Positions 30,596 to 43,084 of a stretch of 64,000 bases of DNA are shown here, piece after piece; within the stretch, counting starts at the first letter, position 1; each line of letters begins with the position of its first letter. The stretch is taken from assembly GCF_030272615.1 (NCBI RefSeq), contig NC_081410.1:285199957-285263956 (forward strand), written 5' to 3'. Origin of the DNA: Cryptomeria japonica. Its lineage: Eukaryota > Streptophyta > Pinopsida > Cupressales > Cupressaceae. The notes under the pieces are model-generated. The model saw only the letters and a list, made by a program, of their open reading frames with translations. It ran no database searches and was not told the DNA's origin. The position numbers were made by a program, and so were the translations under genes.

Positions 30596-33500
30596 AACTT
30601 TCTAACAAGGAGATCATAAGGAAAGAAATTCATAAGACTCTGAACCCAATAGGTGAAGAAGACACTGGTCAGAATCATACATTTACAATCTCAAAGAATT
30701 AGTTAATTATATTTCATTTACAGTTTCATAGAAGTAGAAAATAGGAGTAAAAGGTATCAAAGTCATAGTATCAAAGTCATATCAAATCTTCATGCTAGTT
30801 TGATATTGACCATAAGACAACTTTTTAATTATAATCTGCTTAAGTATCATAAGATAAAGATACTTGGTAATGAGGTATACCCGCTTAGGTTTAGCAGAAC
30901 CTAAAGAGTAGGGAATCATAATCATATTGATTTATTCTGTCAGTTGGCCATAATTGAATGTTGAACTTAATCATAAGGCTTGGCATACCTTTAGGGTTTA
31001 GCAACCTGCAATTTTGAGTTCCAACACCCTCCAAGAGGGATTTTTGGGTCATTTTCAATGTTAACACCAAAGCCTTTGGAGTTGTTGATTTAAAAATCTT
31101 CAAATGTTGTAGCTTAAAGGACCCATCTCTAGCATTGCCTTGTAAATGAATTATCTGAGGTTTAATACATCACTAATAGATTATTTAATGTGGTTAAGGT
31201 TGCATCTAACAAGTAATCTTTCCTTGTCATGAAATTTATGAATGGAAAGTGGAAGGCATGATTCTACATATATAATAAAATTTGCCTTTGATCTCAAACA
31301 TGGCTACCAAACTACTTCTTTGTTGTGGTGCACCTAGTCCAACTTGTGCAGTGGATTGGAAAGAGTGATAAATTCATTTGATCATGCAACAATTTTACGT
31401 GGCTATTGTTCTCCACATAGCCAGTTGATGCACTCTTCTAGTTGAGACCCTATTGGATATTGTACTTTCTAAACACTCTTTTATATGAATTCATGAGGAG
31501 TGGAGCCTTCACAATCCTATAATAAAAAAAAATCATGTTTCTTTAAGCATGTCCCTTCTTCAACATGGGTCCATTATTTTCTACATCTAATATGTTTTAA
31601 ATTTGAAGCCATCCCCAAGGAAATAAAATTAGCTAGATTACACAATGAGCAACATCAAACATGCCTATGCACTTGAGATGTTGTGACTAAATGAGACACT
31701 CAAAGCATGTATGTCAATGCAATAAACATGGTAACAGGAGTAGAATACTTAAACATGTCATGTGACAAAGTCACCATGATACTTGTGTAAAAGCATAAAT
31801 TTCCATTTAATATGGAGATCAAAAACTATTCCATGATCGCATTCTATTAGACAAAAAGATTAGAATGAGAGTGATAAACATTTTTATTCCACGTCCCAAT
31901 ATGACTCATTCTACATTCCAAAGGACATGGAATAAACATCTAAACATTGGGATCACCCCTTTGAGAGGTAGGTCAATTGGGAGATATAAAAGCCTCAACC
32001 AATAAAACCATTTATTAGATATTTTCACATAAAAGAGTGGATAACTCGTAGGAAACCTTGAGATGGAAATGAGAGCATACATAAGACAATGGTAGAGGTA
32101 GGCTAAACAAGCCTATAGAAATCCATCTACATGAAATAATGCATAACAACCTTAAATCAAGTGTTGTCTAGAAATAGTTTGAAACAAATATTTAATTGCA
32201 CTTAAGGTTGAACAACGTGTATGAAAATCACATATATCAAAGGATTCATTCTACTCCACAATCATAGCAATGTTTGAGGTATAACATATATTTCATAAAC
32301 ATTAACATCACACATCAAATGTGAAAAAGTGTAAAAGAAAAATTCAAATCCTAACATAATGTCAACTACAACACATCACATCAATGATTCTATCTACTTA
32401 AAGAATTCAAAAGATAAACAAAATATAAACTGAAATTCATAATCACTTCAAAAATAAATTATCTCTATGCATATTGTTGGTTTTAAAAATTGTTGGTTCC
32501 CAAATTCCTACATGTAAGATTTTTGTAAGCACCAGGGGTGTAAAACTTAGGGTGAAAGACCAGGGGTGTAAAACTTAGGGTGAAAGACTTCATACTTATG
32601 ATTAGGCAAAACAATTATGGACCAAATTGATAGGGTGGGTAAGACCTTCTTCCAGTTTAGGCTTTGCTAAGCCAAGGGCTCACTTCCTTGATGTGTTATA
32701 CTAGATATAGCTATAGGAAATAGACATGTACCTTGACACAAACCATAGTGATTCATAATATTCTCTTATTTATTTATCACTAATTATTTGTATGTTGGTT
32801 TGATAACATAAGGTTTTACACCTTTACAAAGTAGATAATCTATGTGAAGTGTCTAACAATGTGACTATGATGACCCCTAGTGTCCTATCCAGATATGGTG
32901 GTGATTAAAATGTAATAAACACAATATGAAATAAATTTCAACTTTAGTTGTTTAGTGTGTCAACTGGTATGGTGGGAGATTGAACATGAAGTATATGGGT
33001 GCCTTATATCCAAACGAGAAAATAGTCATATGTTCATACACCAAAGTATGTGATTACAAAAATCCACCTTGTAACATTTTAACAAAGATACCGCTGAAGA
33101 TCACATTTTCAACTACACACATAAGCTAGGCTCTACACATGTAGGTAAATAAATAAAAAATATTACACAATTGATATCAAAATAAACATGACTTAGTAAT
33201 ATGTGAATAAACCCATATATTTTATATCAATTTGAAAAGATACAATGCAAAAGCTTTGCAAGTATTTGATAATTATTTGGATGAAGAACTAATCAAAGTT
33301 AACATTCAAATCACCAAAAATTATTTATAAAGGCCAATGGAATCCTAAAAAACATACACAGTATACATGGAGACATTCACAGGATATTAGATTTACACAT
33401 TTTACTCATTCTCTTGGGATTGCAATAGTGTACTACACATTTGGGACCAAACCCCGATTATTACAACACAAAACACACGTCTCTTTTTCGGAAAGTAGTG

Positions 33501-34862
33501 GTATATGTACCCTTTTCTCATAATCTTACATCTACAACCCTTTTTAATTCCATATCCAATAAAAATCTGGAAATATATCACTTAGCACTTTTGAGCAGCA
33601 TTGGGAGAAGAAATAGAATCACTTGTATCTATAGATGGCATCCATTCTTTCTCATGTCACCATCACATGGCCTTGCACCAAGAAATATGCAAGAGTCATA
33701 TTATTTTGGTTCACATTCATCTTGCTATATTCGGTGGCCTCTTGTGTTGCGTTTGAAGGAAAGTAACATTGTGATCTCTTTCTTGTAGAAACTTGATGGA
33801 AAAGTGGACATCGTTATTTTGGATTTTAATACAAAGTTAGACCCACAAAATTTGTGAGATGGATGATGTGTTTTTTGTAAGAAGATCCCTGGGAGTTCAA
33901 AATCACCTACCTCATTAATATCTTCATGATCACCCTCACCATCCATTATTGAATTTTGCATTTGAATTACACCCTCGAGATTAAATAATGTTAAATAACA
34001 AAATTAGGTAGTTACTTGGCCTAATTTGGCCATTAATTGCATGTTAGGAAGTGAAAGGGAATGTTAGAAATTATTTGAAAGAAATACAATTTTTTGAAGT
34101 GGATGAGATGCAAGAATGGGAAAAGGTTGGGTTTTGAGTCTAGATTGGCTATGGGAAGTAGATGGAGTGGAGGAGGTCCAAATGTTAAGTCAACCTCTAC
34201 ACAAGAAGAAATGAATGGAAAAATTCCTAAAAGGCCTTTGTGATAATTTAACATGGATGTGGATGGGTGAAGTGGACATTTGCAATGGAGGTTTAAAGAT
34301 CAAAGGTGGCCAAGAGTTTCATAAGGAAGAAATGAAGTGTTGTGGGGAAATCTTGTGAAACAAGATACAAGATGTGGCTGTGAGACAAATTTCCAAATCC
34401 ATATCAATATTCTACAAGGATAAATAAAATAAGAGATTAAGTACTTGCAATAATTAAAGCAAAGGAGGACCAAACGTCAATTTCAAGAAAGGAGAAGGGA
34501 GATATTTGGATGGACTTTTATAGTCTACAAAAGTAGGAAACAAAAGATTGTGGAGAAATGATACAAAAATAGATGAGAGGTCAAGGCACAAGGGAAATGT
34601 CTAAATGATTGTCAAAAACACTTAACAAGAAAAAATGAAGGATAAAATGAAGGAAACCAAGATCAATAGACTTTGAAATGGTTATATTTGTGAATGGAGA
34701 GGAAGCCTATAGATGAGAGAAGTATCTAGATCCACATTGAGATCCTATAAATGGGGTAATTTGAAGGGGATAGGAATGAATGAGAGGCATACAAGATCAT
34801 TTGAAATATTTATGTAGAACTAGATATAGGAATTGGATATTTTATGACATAGGAAATATTAA
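30596..34862. other. 4.3-kb AT-rich stretch without a recognised gene
   Basis: Only short ORFs are present. The longest (33441-33788 plus, 115 codons) shows no recognisable motif and is probably chance. An exact 28-bp tandem duplication lies at 32531-32586. Transposon ends were looked for and not found. Confidence 0.45.
32531..32586. repeat. Exact 28-bp tandem duplication
   Basis: The 28-bp unit beginning accaggggtgtaaaac occurs twice back to back (32531-32558 and 32559-32586) with no mismatch. It is probably a recent replication slippage event. Confidence 0.95.
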
Positions 34863-34867
34863 ATTTC

Positions 34868-35166
34868 TGTTAGAATATTTAATCTTTACTTAGCTTAGGT
34901 TTATTTGTATTTAGTTTAGGATATTCCTTTGGAATTCCTACATGTAATTTGTCCTCTAGTACATGTGTGAGGACAAGTCATTTCTTTTATTTTCCTTTAT
35001 TAAGGAATATTAGATTTCCTCCATAAGAGGATGTGGACACATGGCACACACATTTTATGAATGGTGGCATTCATAGATTTGGGAGTTACTTTGTAACTCC
35101 TCTCCTCATCCCTATTTAAGAGATGTCTCCTCTCTCATTTCTTCTTAATGACAATATTGTAAAGAG

Positions 35167-35201
<35 letters not shown>

Positions 35202-35394
35202 TTTTAGGCATTGCCTCATTCATAATATCATAAGGGGTTTTTCTTTGCTTTTCCCCTTTCAAAAGTTCTTGTGCCTCCTTCTTCACATTTGGGTGATTGC
35301 TCCAAGGTTTTTGCATTTCTCTTGGTAACATTTACTTCATCAATAAACTTTCTTGGATTTTATTTTTCTTTCCTTGCTCTTGTATTTCCTTTCA
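34868..35394 (+). repeat. 5' LTR of the young Copia
   Basis: Starts TGTTAGAATATTTAATC and ends CTTTCA. A TATA-like CTATTTAAG lies at 35112-35120, followed by a CT microsatellite at about 35167-35199 in the probable transcribed leader. It matches the 3' LTR at 41246-41770 almost base for base. Confidence 0.95.
35112..35120 (+). promoter_or_regulatory. LTR TATA box
   Basis: CTATTTAAG in the 5' LTR, repeated at the same place in the 3' LTR (about 41490). Position and context fit the core promoter of the element. Confidence 0.6.
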
Positions 35395-35408
35395 TGGTAT
35401 CAGAGCAG
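35395..35408 (+). other. Primer-binding site of the young Copia
   Basis: TGGTATCAGAGCAGG abuts the LTR directly. It is complementary to the 3' end of initiator methionine tRNA, the standard Copia primer. Confidence 0.85.
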
Positions 35409-37082
35409 GTTTCTAATCCTCGTTTTAAGTTGACATTGATGAAGGTTACCATTATGTGGAGTTCACCTTCTTGGAGGCATTCTTGAGAGGAGAAGAAGTT
35501 CTTTTTCTAATATTTTCTATTGTGCAGGTTTTTTATTTCAGATTTTAATTTTTTTTCAAACTTGTTAACAAGTTTGCCTGCAAGTTTAATCTTATATTCT
35601 AGTTTTTTTTATTAAAAAAAAGAAAAGCTTTGGAGGGCTTGCCACCAAAGTTCATTCTTTCTAGTTTAAAGTTGTGGCTTTGGAAGGCTTGTCGCCAAAG
35701 TTTCTGGTTTTTTATTGTGAAAAGTTTGGAAGGTTTACCACCAAACTCAGCCTCCTTAATCTGTTTGGTCGGCTTGCCGCCAAATCTGATTTATTATTAC
35801 ATTGCATTCTCTATTTGTTTGCAGGTTCTAACATTTCCTTTACTTGCAATTTTTTTTAAAATTAAAATTCATATTGTTTCTTCATTGAATTTCTGTGTAT
35901 TTAAAAAATAAAATATCAGAGTCTAACATTTTCTGCAGGTTCTACCCTGTGAAAGGCATAAATCTCTCTGTTTGCAGTTCTACATTGTATTTCCTTTCAA
36001 ATCTGAAATCTAGTTTTTGTTATTACAAAATGTAACTCTATTTCTACAAATATTTCTGTAAATCTTTCACATTTGCAAGCTTCATCATCTCTGCAGATTT
36101 GTTAAACAAGGATTTACAACGCCTCTGTTTTTCTTTTTCTTTTTCTTAATCTGTTATTAACGTATGCTGTCACTTTGTTTGCTATGCTAACATCTCTATA
36201 ACTATTTCTGCACATTTTTTTTTTTTTTTTCAACTTCTGCTGTCGTAACGTCTCTGTTACTATTTCTGCACATTTTTTTTATTTTTTCAACTTCTGCTGT
36301 CGTAACGTCTCTATAACTATTTCTGCACATTTTTTTTATTTTTTCAACTTCTGCTGTCGTAACGTCTCTGTAACTATTTCTGCACGTATTATTTTCCAAC
36401 TTTTGTTGTCATAAGTCTGTTGTACTCTTCCCTTCCCTGAACAATTTTAACGCCTCTGCAAAATCCCTTTCTCTGTACATTTGTTGGAACCTCTGCAGTC
36501 TTTTGTGTAACATTTTCAAATATAAGTAACGTCTCTGTTTATTTTCCCTGTGCATCTCTGCTCAATCTGCATATCACCTATTTTATTAACACCTCTGCCC
36601 TTTTATCTCTATCATAACGTTTCTTTTCTTACGTTTAATTTCATTTCCCTTAGTATCGTTTACTGCAATTTTATAAAACTTTAATCTTCTTTTTTTCTCA
36701 CGTATAAAGTTAAGTTTCAAAAAAAAACTTATAAAGTTTTTAAGTATATTTAAAAAGTTAATAAAGTTACACTTTTTAATACATAAAAAGCTTTAAATAG
36801 TTTATATTAAAAGTTTATAAAGTTTATAAATTTTTTTTATTTTATTTTTATTTACAATAACAAATTTTATTAATATATATAGAGTTTTTAATAATTTTTT
36901 TTAATATAAAGTTTATTTAAATAAAATTAAAGTTTAAAAAAAAAAAAATCTTTAAATTTGTTATTAAAGATTAAAAAGTTTTTTTAATAAATTATTATTG
37001 AAATTTTTAAATCAAGGAGGTTATTTTTTTTGTTTTTTAATCAAAGGGGTAATTTTTTTTTACTAATCATTATTTTGCTATC
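35409..37082 (+). other. 1.7-kb untranslated leader with internal repeats
   Basis: No ORF here is convincing. From about 35625 to 35790 a ggcttgccaccaaa-like motif recurs four times at roughly 45-50-bp spacing. From about 36185 to 36400 a roughly 64-bp unit (tttctgcac, T-run, caacttctgctgtcgtaacgtctct) recurs about 3.5 times. The last 400 bp before gag is very AT-rich. The leader may hold packaging or translation signals; none is identified. Confidence 0.6.
36185..36400 (+). repeat. 64-bp tandem repeat in Copia leader, about 3.5 units
   Basis: The core ctgctgtcgtaacgtctct.taactatttctgcac recurs at about 36238, 36294, 36353 and, partially, upstream at 36180. Units differ mainly in T-run length and a t/a change, so the array is fairly recent. 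Confidence 0.85.
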
Positions 37083-37973
37083 ATGTCTACATTAATTCCG
37101 GAAATTAAATTAAATAGTTCTAATTATCATTCATGGAAAACACATATTTCTTTTATTTTTTGTTTCAAGCATCTTTTAAATGTTGCAACTGATAAAACCT
37201 TTGAGCCCGCTACAACTGCTCCTCAAGCCGACCAAGATAGATGGAAGGCTCAAAATGAGGAAGCACTTGGTTTAATTGGTATTTCAATGGTTCCGGATTT
37301 GTATGTTCTAATTGGAAATTGTACAAAAGCGTATGAAGCTTGGGAAATTTTAAAAACAACTTATGATAGCTCAAATGAATCCCGAAAAATTCAGCTTCAA
37401 GATCAACTTGAAGATCTCAGGTATACAGATTTTAAAACTATGGATGAATTCTTATTAAAGTTTGATTATGTTAATAGTCAATTAGTTGGTTTAGGAGTTA
37501 CTCTAGCTGATTTACGTTTAATTCATCTTATTCTTAAAAAATGTCTTCCTCATCAATTTCAACAATTTATTACGAATATTCATGCTCAACTTGCTATTCC
37601 TAGCTTAGCTACTCAATTAACTTATGATATTTTTCGTAATTTATTGCGTCAAGAGGAAGCTAAATTAATTCAATTTGGTACTCTTAAAAGTAGTGAACAT
37701 GCTTTTATGTCTAAAAATCAAAATCATAATAATAATTTTAGATCCAATAATAATAATCATAATCATAATCATAATAATAATCATAATCATAATCATAATC
37801 ATAATCATAATCATAATAATAATCACAAATCTTCTAATTATCAATCTCATTCTAAATCCTATCATAACAATTCTCATAATAATAATCATAATAATACGTA
37901 CAATAATCAAAGGAATAATTCTCAAACAAGACCCCATTGCACATATTGTGGGAAGAGATGGACATATTACTAA
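37083..37973 (+). CDS. Copia gag (frameshifted at the zinc knuckle)
   Basis: ATG 37083 begins MSTLIPEIKLNSSNYHSWK, the usual Copia Gag start. It runs 296 codons to TAA 37971. The middle has the Gag helical pattern (YDSSNESRKIQLQDQLEDLRY). A His/Asn-rich run (about residues 210-275) is encoded by CAT/AAT repeats. The zinc knuckle begins CTYCGKR in this frame, but its second half (GHITNNC) is in the next frame, so one base was inserted near 37960. Gag forms the cytoplasmic virus-like particle. The frameshift cuts it from pol. Confidence 0.9.
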   Translation: MSTLIPEIKLNSSNYHSWKTHISFIFCFKHLLNVATDKTFEPATTAPQADQDRWKAQNEEALGLIGISMVPDLYVLIGNCTKAYEAWEILKTTYDSSNESRKIQLQDQLEDLRYTDFKTMDEFLLKFDYVNSQLVGLGVTLADLRLIHLILKKCLPHQFQQFITNIHAQLAIPSLATQLTYDIFRNLLRQEEAKLIQFGTLKSSEHAFMSKNQNHNNNFRSNNNNHNHNHNNNHNHNHNHNHNHNNNHKSSNYQSHSKSYHNNSHNNNHNNTYNNQRNNSQTRPHCTYCGKRWTYY

Positions 37974-40900
37974 TAATTGTTTTAAGAAACAAAATGGTAA
38001 AAAGCCCATGAATCAAAATAATCAACATAAACCTCATTATAAGAAAGGTAATAATAATGGTAATTCATCTCGTCATGCATTTACATGTACTTATAATGTT
38101 TCTCAACCACTTGAGTGGATTATTGATTCTGGTGCATCTCAACATGTTACTTCTCATAAAGAATGTTTTGAATCTTTGCATCCCGATACTTCTAATATTC
38201 CTATTCAATTAGCTAATAATCATAGTTGTAAAGTTGAAGCTATTGGTGATGTGAATGTTCCTAATGGGAAATTACATGATGTTCTTTATGTTCCTGAATT
38301 AAAATCAAATTTGATTTCAGTTCCTAAACTTTGTCAAGATTATAAGATTAACTTTTATAGGGGCATATGTTATATCATTGATCCAAACACTAATCATGTT
38401 ATTGCTACTGCTAAAATGGATAGTGATAACTTATTCAAGTTCTATGAATTTGCTCCTCCAAAGTATTCTTTGCTTACTACTGTTGATTTTACTATATGAC
38501 ATGAAAGACTTGGCCATCTCAATTCTGATTATATTTCATTGATGCAAAAAAAAAATATGGTTGATGGATTGCCTAGTATTGTTCCTTCTCAAATTGTTTG
38601 CAATGGTTGCATGAGTGGTAAGATGCATAGGGAACCCTTTCCTCATGGTCAATCTTGGAGGGCATATACTAAATTGCATCTAGTTCATAGTGATCTCTTG
38701 GGTCCCATGGAGAATCCCTCCATCCAAGGTTCAAGGTATGCACTTACCTTTGTTGATGATTTTTCAAGGAGAACATGGATATATTTCCTTCATAGTAAGG
38801 ATCAAGTGCTTGATGTGTTTACTGAATTTCATATGTTTGTAGAAAGGCAATCTGGTTCTAAAATTAAGATTCTTCGTACTGACAATGGAAGAGAATATGT
38901 CAATAATGCATTTAATGCTTATTTGAAATCGTTTGGAATTAAACATGAGCTTACCGTTCCTTATACACCACAACAAAATGGTGTGGCAGAACGGAAGCAT
39001 AGGACAATTGTTGAAATGGCTAGATGTTTATTGCATGCAAAAAATATGGATTACAAGTTTTGGGCTGAAGCTATGGCTTGTGCAACTTATTTAATTAATA
39101 GAACACCTACCAAATCCTTAAAGGATAAAACTCCTGAAGAAGCTTGGTCTGGTAGAAAGCCTAATTTGCAGAATTTAAGAATTTTTGGATCCATAGCTTA
39201 TGTTCACAAACCTAAGGAGAAAAGAAAAAAATTAGATGCTAAATCTTCTCCTTTTATTTTTGTTGGTTATGATGAAAATACTAAAGGTTATAGAGTTTAC
39301 AATCCTATTACTAACAAGGTAAAAGTTGCAAGAGATGTTTGTATTGCAGAAAAAGGCATTCATGATTGTTCTAAAGTAGAGGATGATGAACTTGCTCAAA
39401 GCAAAGTTGTGCTTGTGGAGGACCAACCTCCTTCTCTTAACCCTACTCCTAATGCATCTCTTTCTATTCCTTCTAGTGATAGTGATGATGATTATTATAA
39501 CTATACTCCTCATGACTCTTCTTCTAGTGATGAATCCATTACTTCTAAAAGAAGACCTAAATGGTTTAAATCTTTAATTCAAGATAGTGATGAATACTTA
39601 GCTAGAATGGATAGACTTCAAGCTAGAAGAGTTAATTATTGTAATTATGCTTTAATGACTACTATTATGAATTCTAATGATCCTAAAACATTTGATCAAG
39701 CTAAAAATCAACCACATTGGCAAAAAGCAATGAAGGAAGAATATGATACTCTAATTTCTAACCAAACTTGGGATTTAGTTCCCTTGCCTCATGGTAAAAA
39801 TCTTGTTTCTTGCAAGTGGCTTTATAAAACCAAATTGAATGCTAATAATCAAGTTAGTAAATTTAAAGCTAGATTAGTTGCTAGAGGTTTTTCTCAAATT
39901 GAAGGCTTAGATTATACTGAAACTTTTGCTCCTGTTGCTAAAATGCCTACAATTAAACTTGTGCTTGCTTTAGCTTCTAGAATGAATTGGCCTATTAACC
40001 AAATGGATGTTAAAAGTGCTTTTCTTAATGGTGATTTACATGAGGAAATTTATATGTCTCAACCTCCTGGTTTTATTAAAGAAGGTAATGCACACTTAGT
40101 TTGTAAATTAAAGAAATCAATTTATGGATTAAAGCAATCTCCTAGGGAGTGGTATTCAAAGATTAATACATTCTTTCTTTCGCAAGGCTTTATTAGAAGT
40201 AAAAATGATCCTAACTTGTATATTAAACATAGTGAAGATGATATTATAATTATTATCTTGTATGTAGATGATTTGATTCTTACTTCAAGTTCCAATACTT
40301 TGATTTCTGATATTAAGTTTCAACTTAACCAAAAATTTCAAATGACTGATTTAGGTCTTTTACATTATTTCTTAGGAATGCAAATTTGGCAAACCTCTAA
40401 AGGAATTTTCTTATCTCAAAGTAAATATGCTCAAGATCTTATAGATAAGTTTAACATGAATGATGCTCACCATGTTTCAATTCCTATTGAATTAGGCACT
40501 AAGTTAATGCTTGATATGCAAACTCCTCTTGTTGATCCTACTTTGTATAGACAATTAGTTGGAAGTTTAAATTATTTAACTCTTACTAGGCCAGATATTG
40601 CTTATAGTGTTGGTTTGGTTTCAAGATTCATGTCTAAACCTCAACAAACACACTTTAAAGTTGCTAAAAGAATTTTAAGATATATTAAAGGAACTATTAA
40701 TGTAGGTTTGTTTTATGATGCAAATTCTGATTTTACTTTAAAAGGTTTTACTGATTCCGATCTAGGTGGAGATCCCAATGATGGGAAATCTACTTGTGGT
40801 TATTGTTTTTTTGTTGGTTCAGGAGCAATTTCTTGGAATAGTAAAAAGCAACAATCTACCTCTCTTGGATCCACTGAAGCTGAGTACAAAGGATGCACTA

Positions 40901-41238
40901 ATGCTTCCAAAGAAGTCTTGTGGCTTAGAAGACTACTTGAAGATTTGGGTCTACCTCAACATGAACCAACTCAATTGTATTGTGACAACCAAAGTGCCAT
41001 TGCCTTGGCTAAAAATCCAGTTTTCCATGCAAGGACAAAACACATTGCTCTCCAACACCACTTTATTAGAGAACAAATTGAAGACAAGCAAGTTTCACTC
41101 CTCTATTGCAAGAGGGAAGACCAAGTTGCAGATATTTTGACCAAGCCACTTTGTAAAGAAAAGTTCCAATTTCATTGTAAAAATCTTGGATTACAACCCA
41201 TTGAAGGGTTTGATGTAAGCTCCCCAAGTAAAGCTTAA
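37960..41238 (+). pseudogene. Copia pol: protease, integrase, RT, RNase H (one nonsense codon)
   Basis: One frame from the second half of the zinc knuckle to TAA 41236 is broken only by TGA at 38497, where the GAG-pre-integrase motif (W)HERLGHL expects Trp. Domains in order: protease IIDSGASQHVT (about 38130); integrase with HSDLLGPM, RTDNGREY and PQQNGVAERKH (about 38690-39000), acidic triad kept; RT with LYGLKQSPREWY-type motifs and LYVDDLIL (about 40260); RNase H with TDSDLGGD and YCDNQSAIALAKN (about 40980). Apart from the two lesions it looks functional. A sibling without them could be active. Confidence 0.93.
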
Positions 41239-41245
41239 GGGGGGG
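41237..41245 (+). other. Polypurine tract of the young Copia
   Basis: AAGGGGGGG immediately before the 3' LTR start at 41246. It would prime plus-strand synthesis. Confidence 0.8.
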
Positions 41246-41770
41246 TGTTAGAATATTTAATCTTTACTTAGCTTAGGTTTATTTGTATTTAGTTTAGGAT
41301 ATTCCTTTGGAATTCCTACATGTAATTTGTCCTCTAGTACATGTGTGAGGACAAGTCATTTCTTTTATTTTCCTTTATTAAGGAATATTAGATTTCTTCC
41401 ATAAGAGGATGTGGACACATGGCACACACATTTTATGAATGGTGGCATTCATAGATTTGGGAGTTACTTTGTAACTCCTCTCCTCATCCCTATTTAAGAG
41501 ATGTCTCCTCTCTCATTTTTTCTTAATGACAATATTGTAAAGAGCTTCTTGCTCTCTCTCTCTCTCTCTCTCACACATTTTAGGCATTGCCTCATTCATA
41601 ATATCACAAGGGGTTTTTCTTTTCTTTTCCCCTTTCAAAAGTTCTTGTGCCTCCTTCTTCACATTTGGGTGATTGCTCCAAGGTTTTTGCATTTCTCTTG
41701 GTAACATTTACTTCATCAATAAACTTTCTTGGATTTTATTTTTCTTTCCTTGCTCTTGTATTTCCTTTCA
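41246..41770 (+). repeat. 3' LTR of the young Copia
   Basis: Matches 34868-35394. Differences seen include c/t in the gatttc.tccat and cattt.ttctt blocks, a/g change near aatatca.aagg, g/t in the cttt.cttttcccc block, and a shorter CT run at about 41549-41571. Confidence 0.95.
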
Positions 41771-41775
41771 ATTTC

Positions 41776-43079
41776 ATACACAAAGTCTACAACACTATGA
41801 CAACAGTAGAAAATGAGCATAATACACCCAAACTTGGGATTTTCTCAAAATTTTGCAACTTTGAACACCTTGCATGAGCTTGAGGGATGAGGAGGAACAA
41901 AACTTGAGTGATTTTTACAATAATATAATAATAAAAAAATTATATAATAATAAATTTCCTTTCATTTTGGCAATACAACTCAATGCCTAATTCAATTAAT
42001 CATGTTCTTTCTAAATAGGATCAAATTCAAATATGTGATGCATAAGAAAAAGCCTAACAATAGTCTTATAATGATATATTAAATTGTTTGCGACTTTGTG
42101 AAAACAAGAGTTGTATGAGTATTAACCACATTATAAAATTTTAATTAACATCTACAACACATCAATGAAATAAAATATCATTTCAACAAATATAGAGTTT
42201 TTAAAACCCTAATAAGAAAAGAGGTCATGAAGTGTATAGAAGATAATTTAAGGACCACATGCAACATGGGTCTAATAGAATGGAAATATAAAGTTACAAC
42301 ATTAGATGCATGACTTAAGACTGAGGAATAGTACATGACAAGGATAGATAAAAGTTTTAGGGTGCAGTAACATTGCATGATAAGAACACAAAATAATTTT
42401 ATATTAAATTCTACTAAAGTTATCATTCAAGTTAAAAACTTTGATTATTTTTGAAACCCTCATGAAACTCTATACATTCTCCCTATCTTTTTCCAAGAGT
42501 AAGATACATTGAGTTTTACCAAATGTTGAAATTCGTATAACATGTATAATGATCAAGCCCATTGCCTCATCACCTTTGTTCCTATGTGAAAATCTCACAC
42601 ACTCCTTGGTGGAGGTAGGTTGTTTCTCATTAAATGTTGACCATAATCCCTTAGACCAAAGCAATCTATGCATCCTCACCTACCATGTGTGATAATTAGA
42701 AGGAGTTAGAACCTTAAATCCCAAATCACCCATGTGAGCCACAACACAAATCGAGCAAAATAACAATCTATTTAATAGAAAGTGATCCAAAAATTCCTGG
42801 ATATGATAAGCAATTGGAAATGAAGCCCCTTGACAAATTGTACCTCTCCAACTATTAGGATGTCCAAGTTATCAAGAAAATGCAACAAATTGTAAAAACT
42901 CAATACATAATACTTGGGGTTGAATAAAAAAAAAGCGCACAAACTAAATGATATATTTCCTCAATACCTTTCTAACATTGCAATAATCACAAAAAATTGA
43001 AGATCACGATATAAAGTTATGAGCTTAGGAGTCCATAAATAAGGGTTGACTTAAAGCTACAAAAAATATGATAAATGAT
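41776..43079. other. 1.3-kb stretch between two Copia elements
   Basis: AT-rich, with no recognisable gene. The ORFs at 42178-42426 and 42470-42679 (both minus) show no known motif. Confidence 0.4.
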
Positions 43080-43084
43080 AGAAT

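Larger units (their letters stand above)
34868..41770 (+). mobile_element. Young, nearly complete Copia retrotransposon, 6.9 kb
   Basis: LTRs lie at 34868-35394 (527 bp) and 41246-41770 (525 bp), flanked by atttc at 34863-34867 and 41771-41775. The LTRs differ by about four substitutions plus CT-run length, about 1%, so the insertion is recent on conifer timescales. A PBS follows the 5' LTR and a purine tract precedes the 3' LTR. Gag and pol lie between, with only a one-base frameshift and one nonsense codon visible. A 1.7-kb leader separates the LTR from gag. Confidence 0.95.

Noticed and set aside
33441-33788. 115-codon ORF in an otherwise empty stretch
   Set aside because: No motif, no conserved partner in the window and ordinary AT-rich composition; kept as unannotated.
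37665-38009. Minus-strand ORF rich in Ile/Met
   Set aside because: Antisense of the CAT/AAT repeat in gag.
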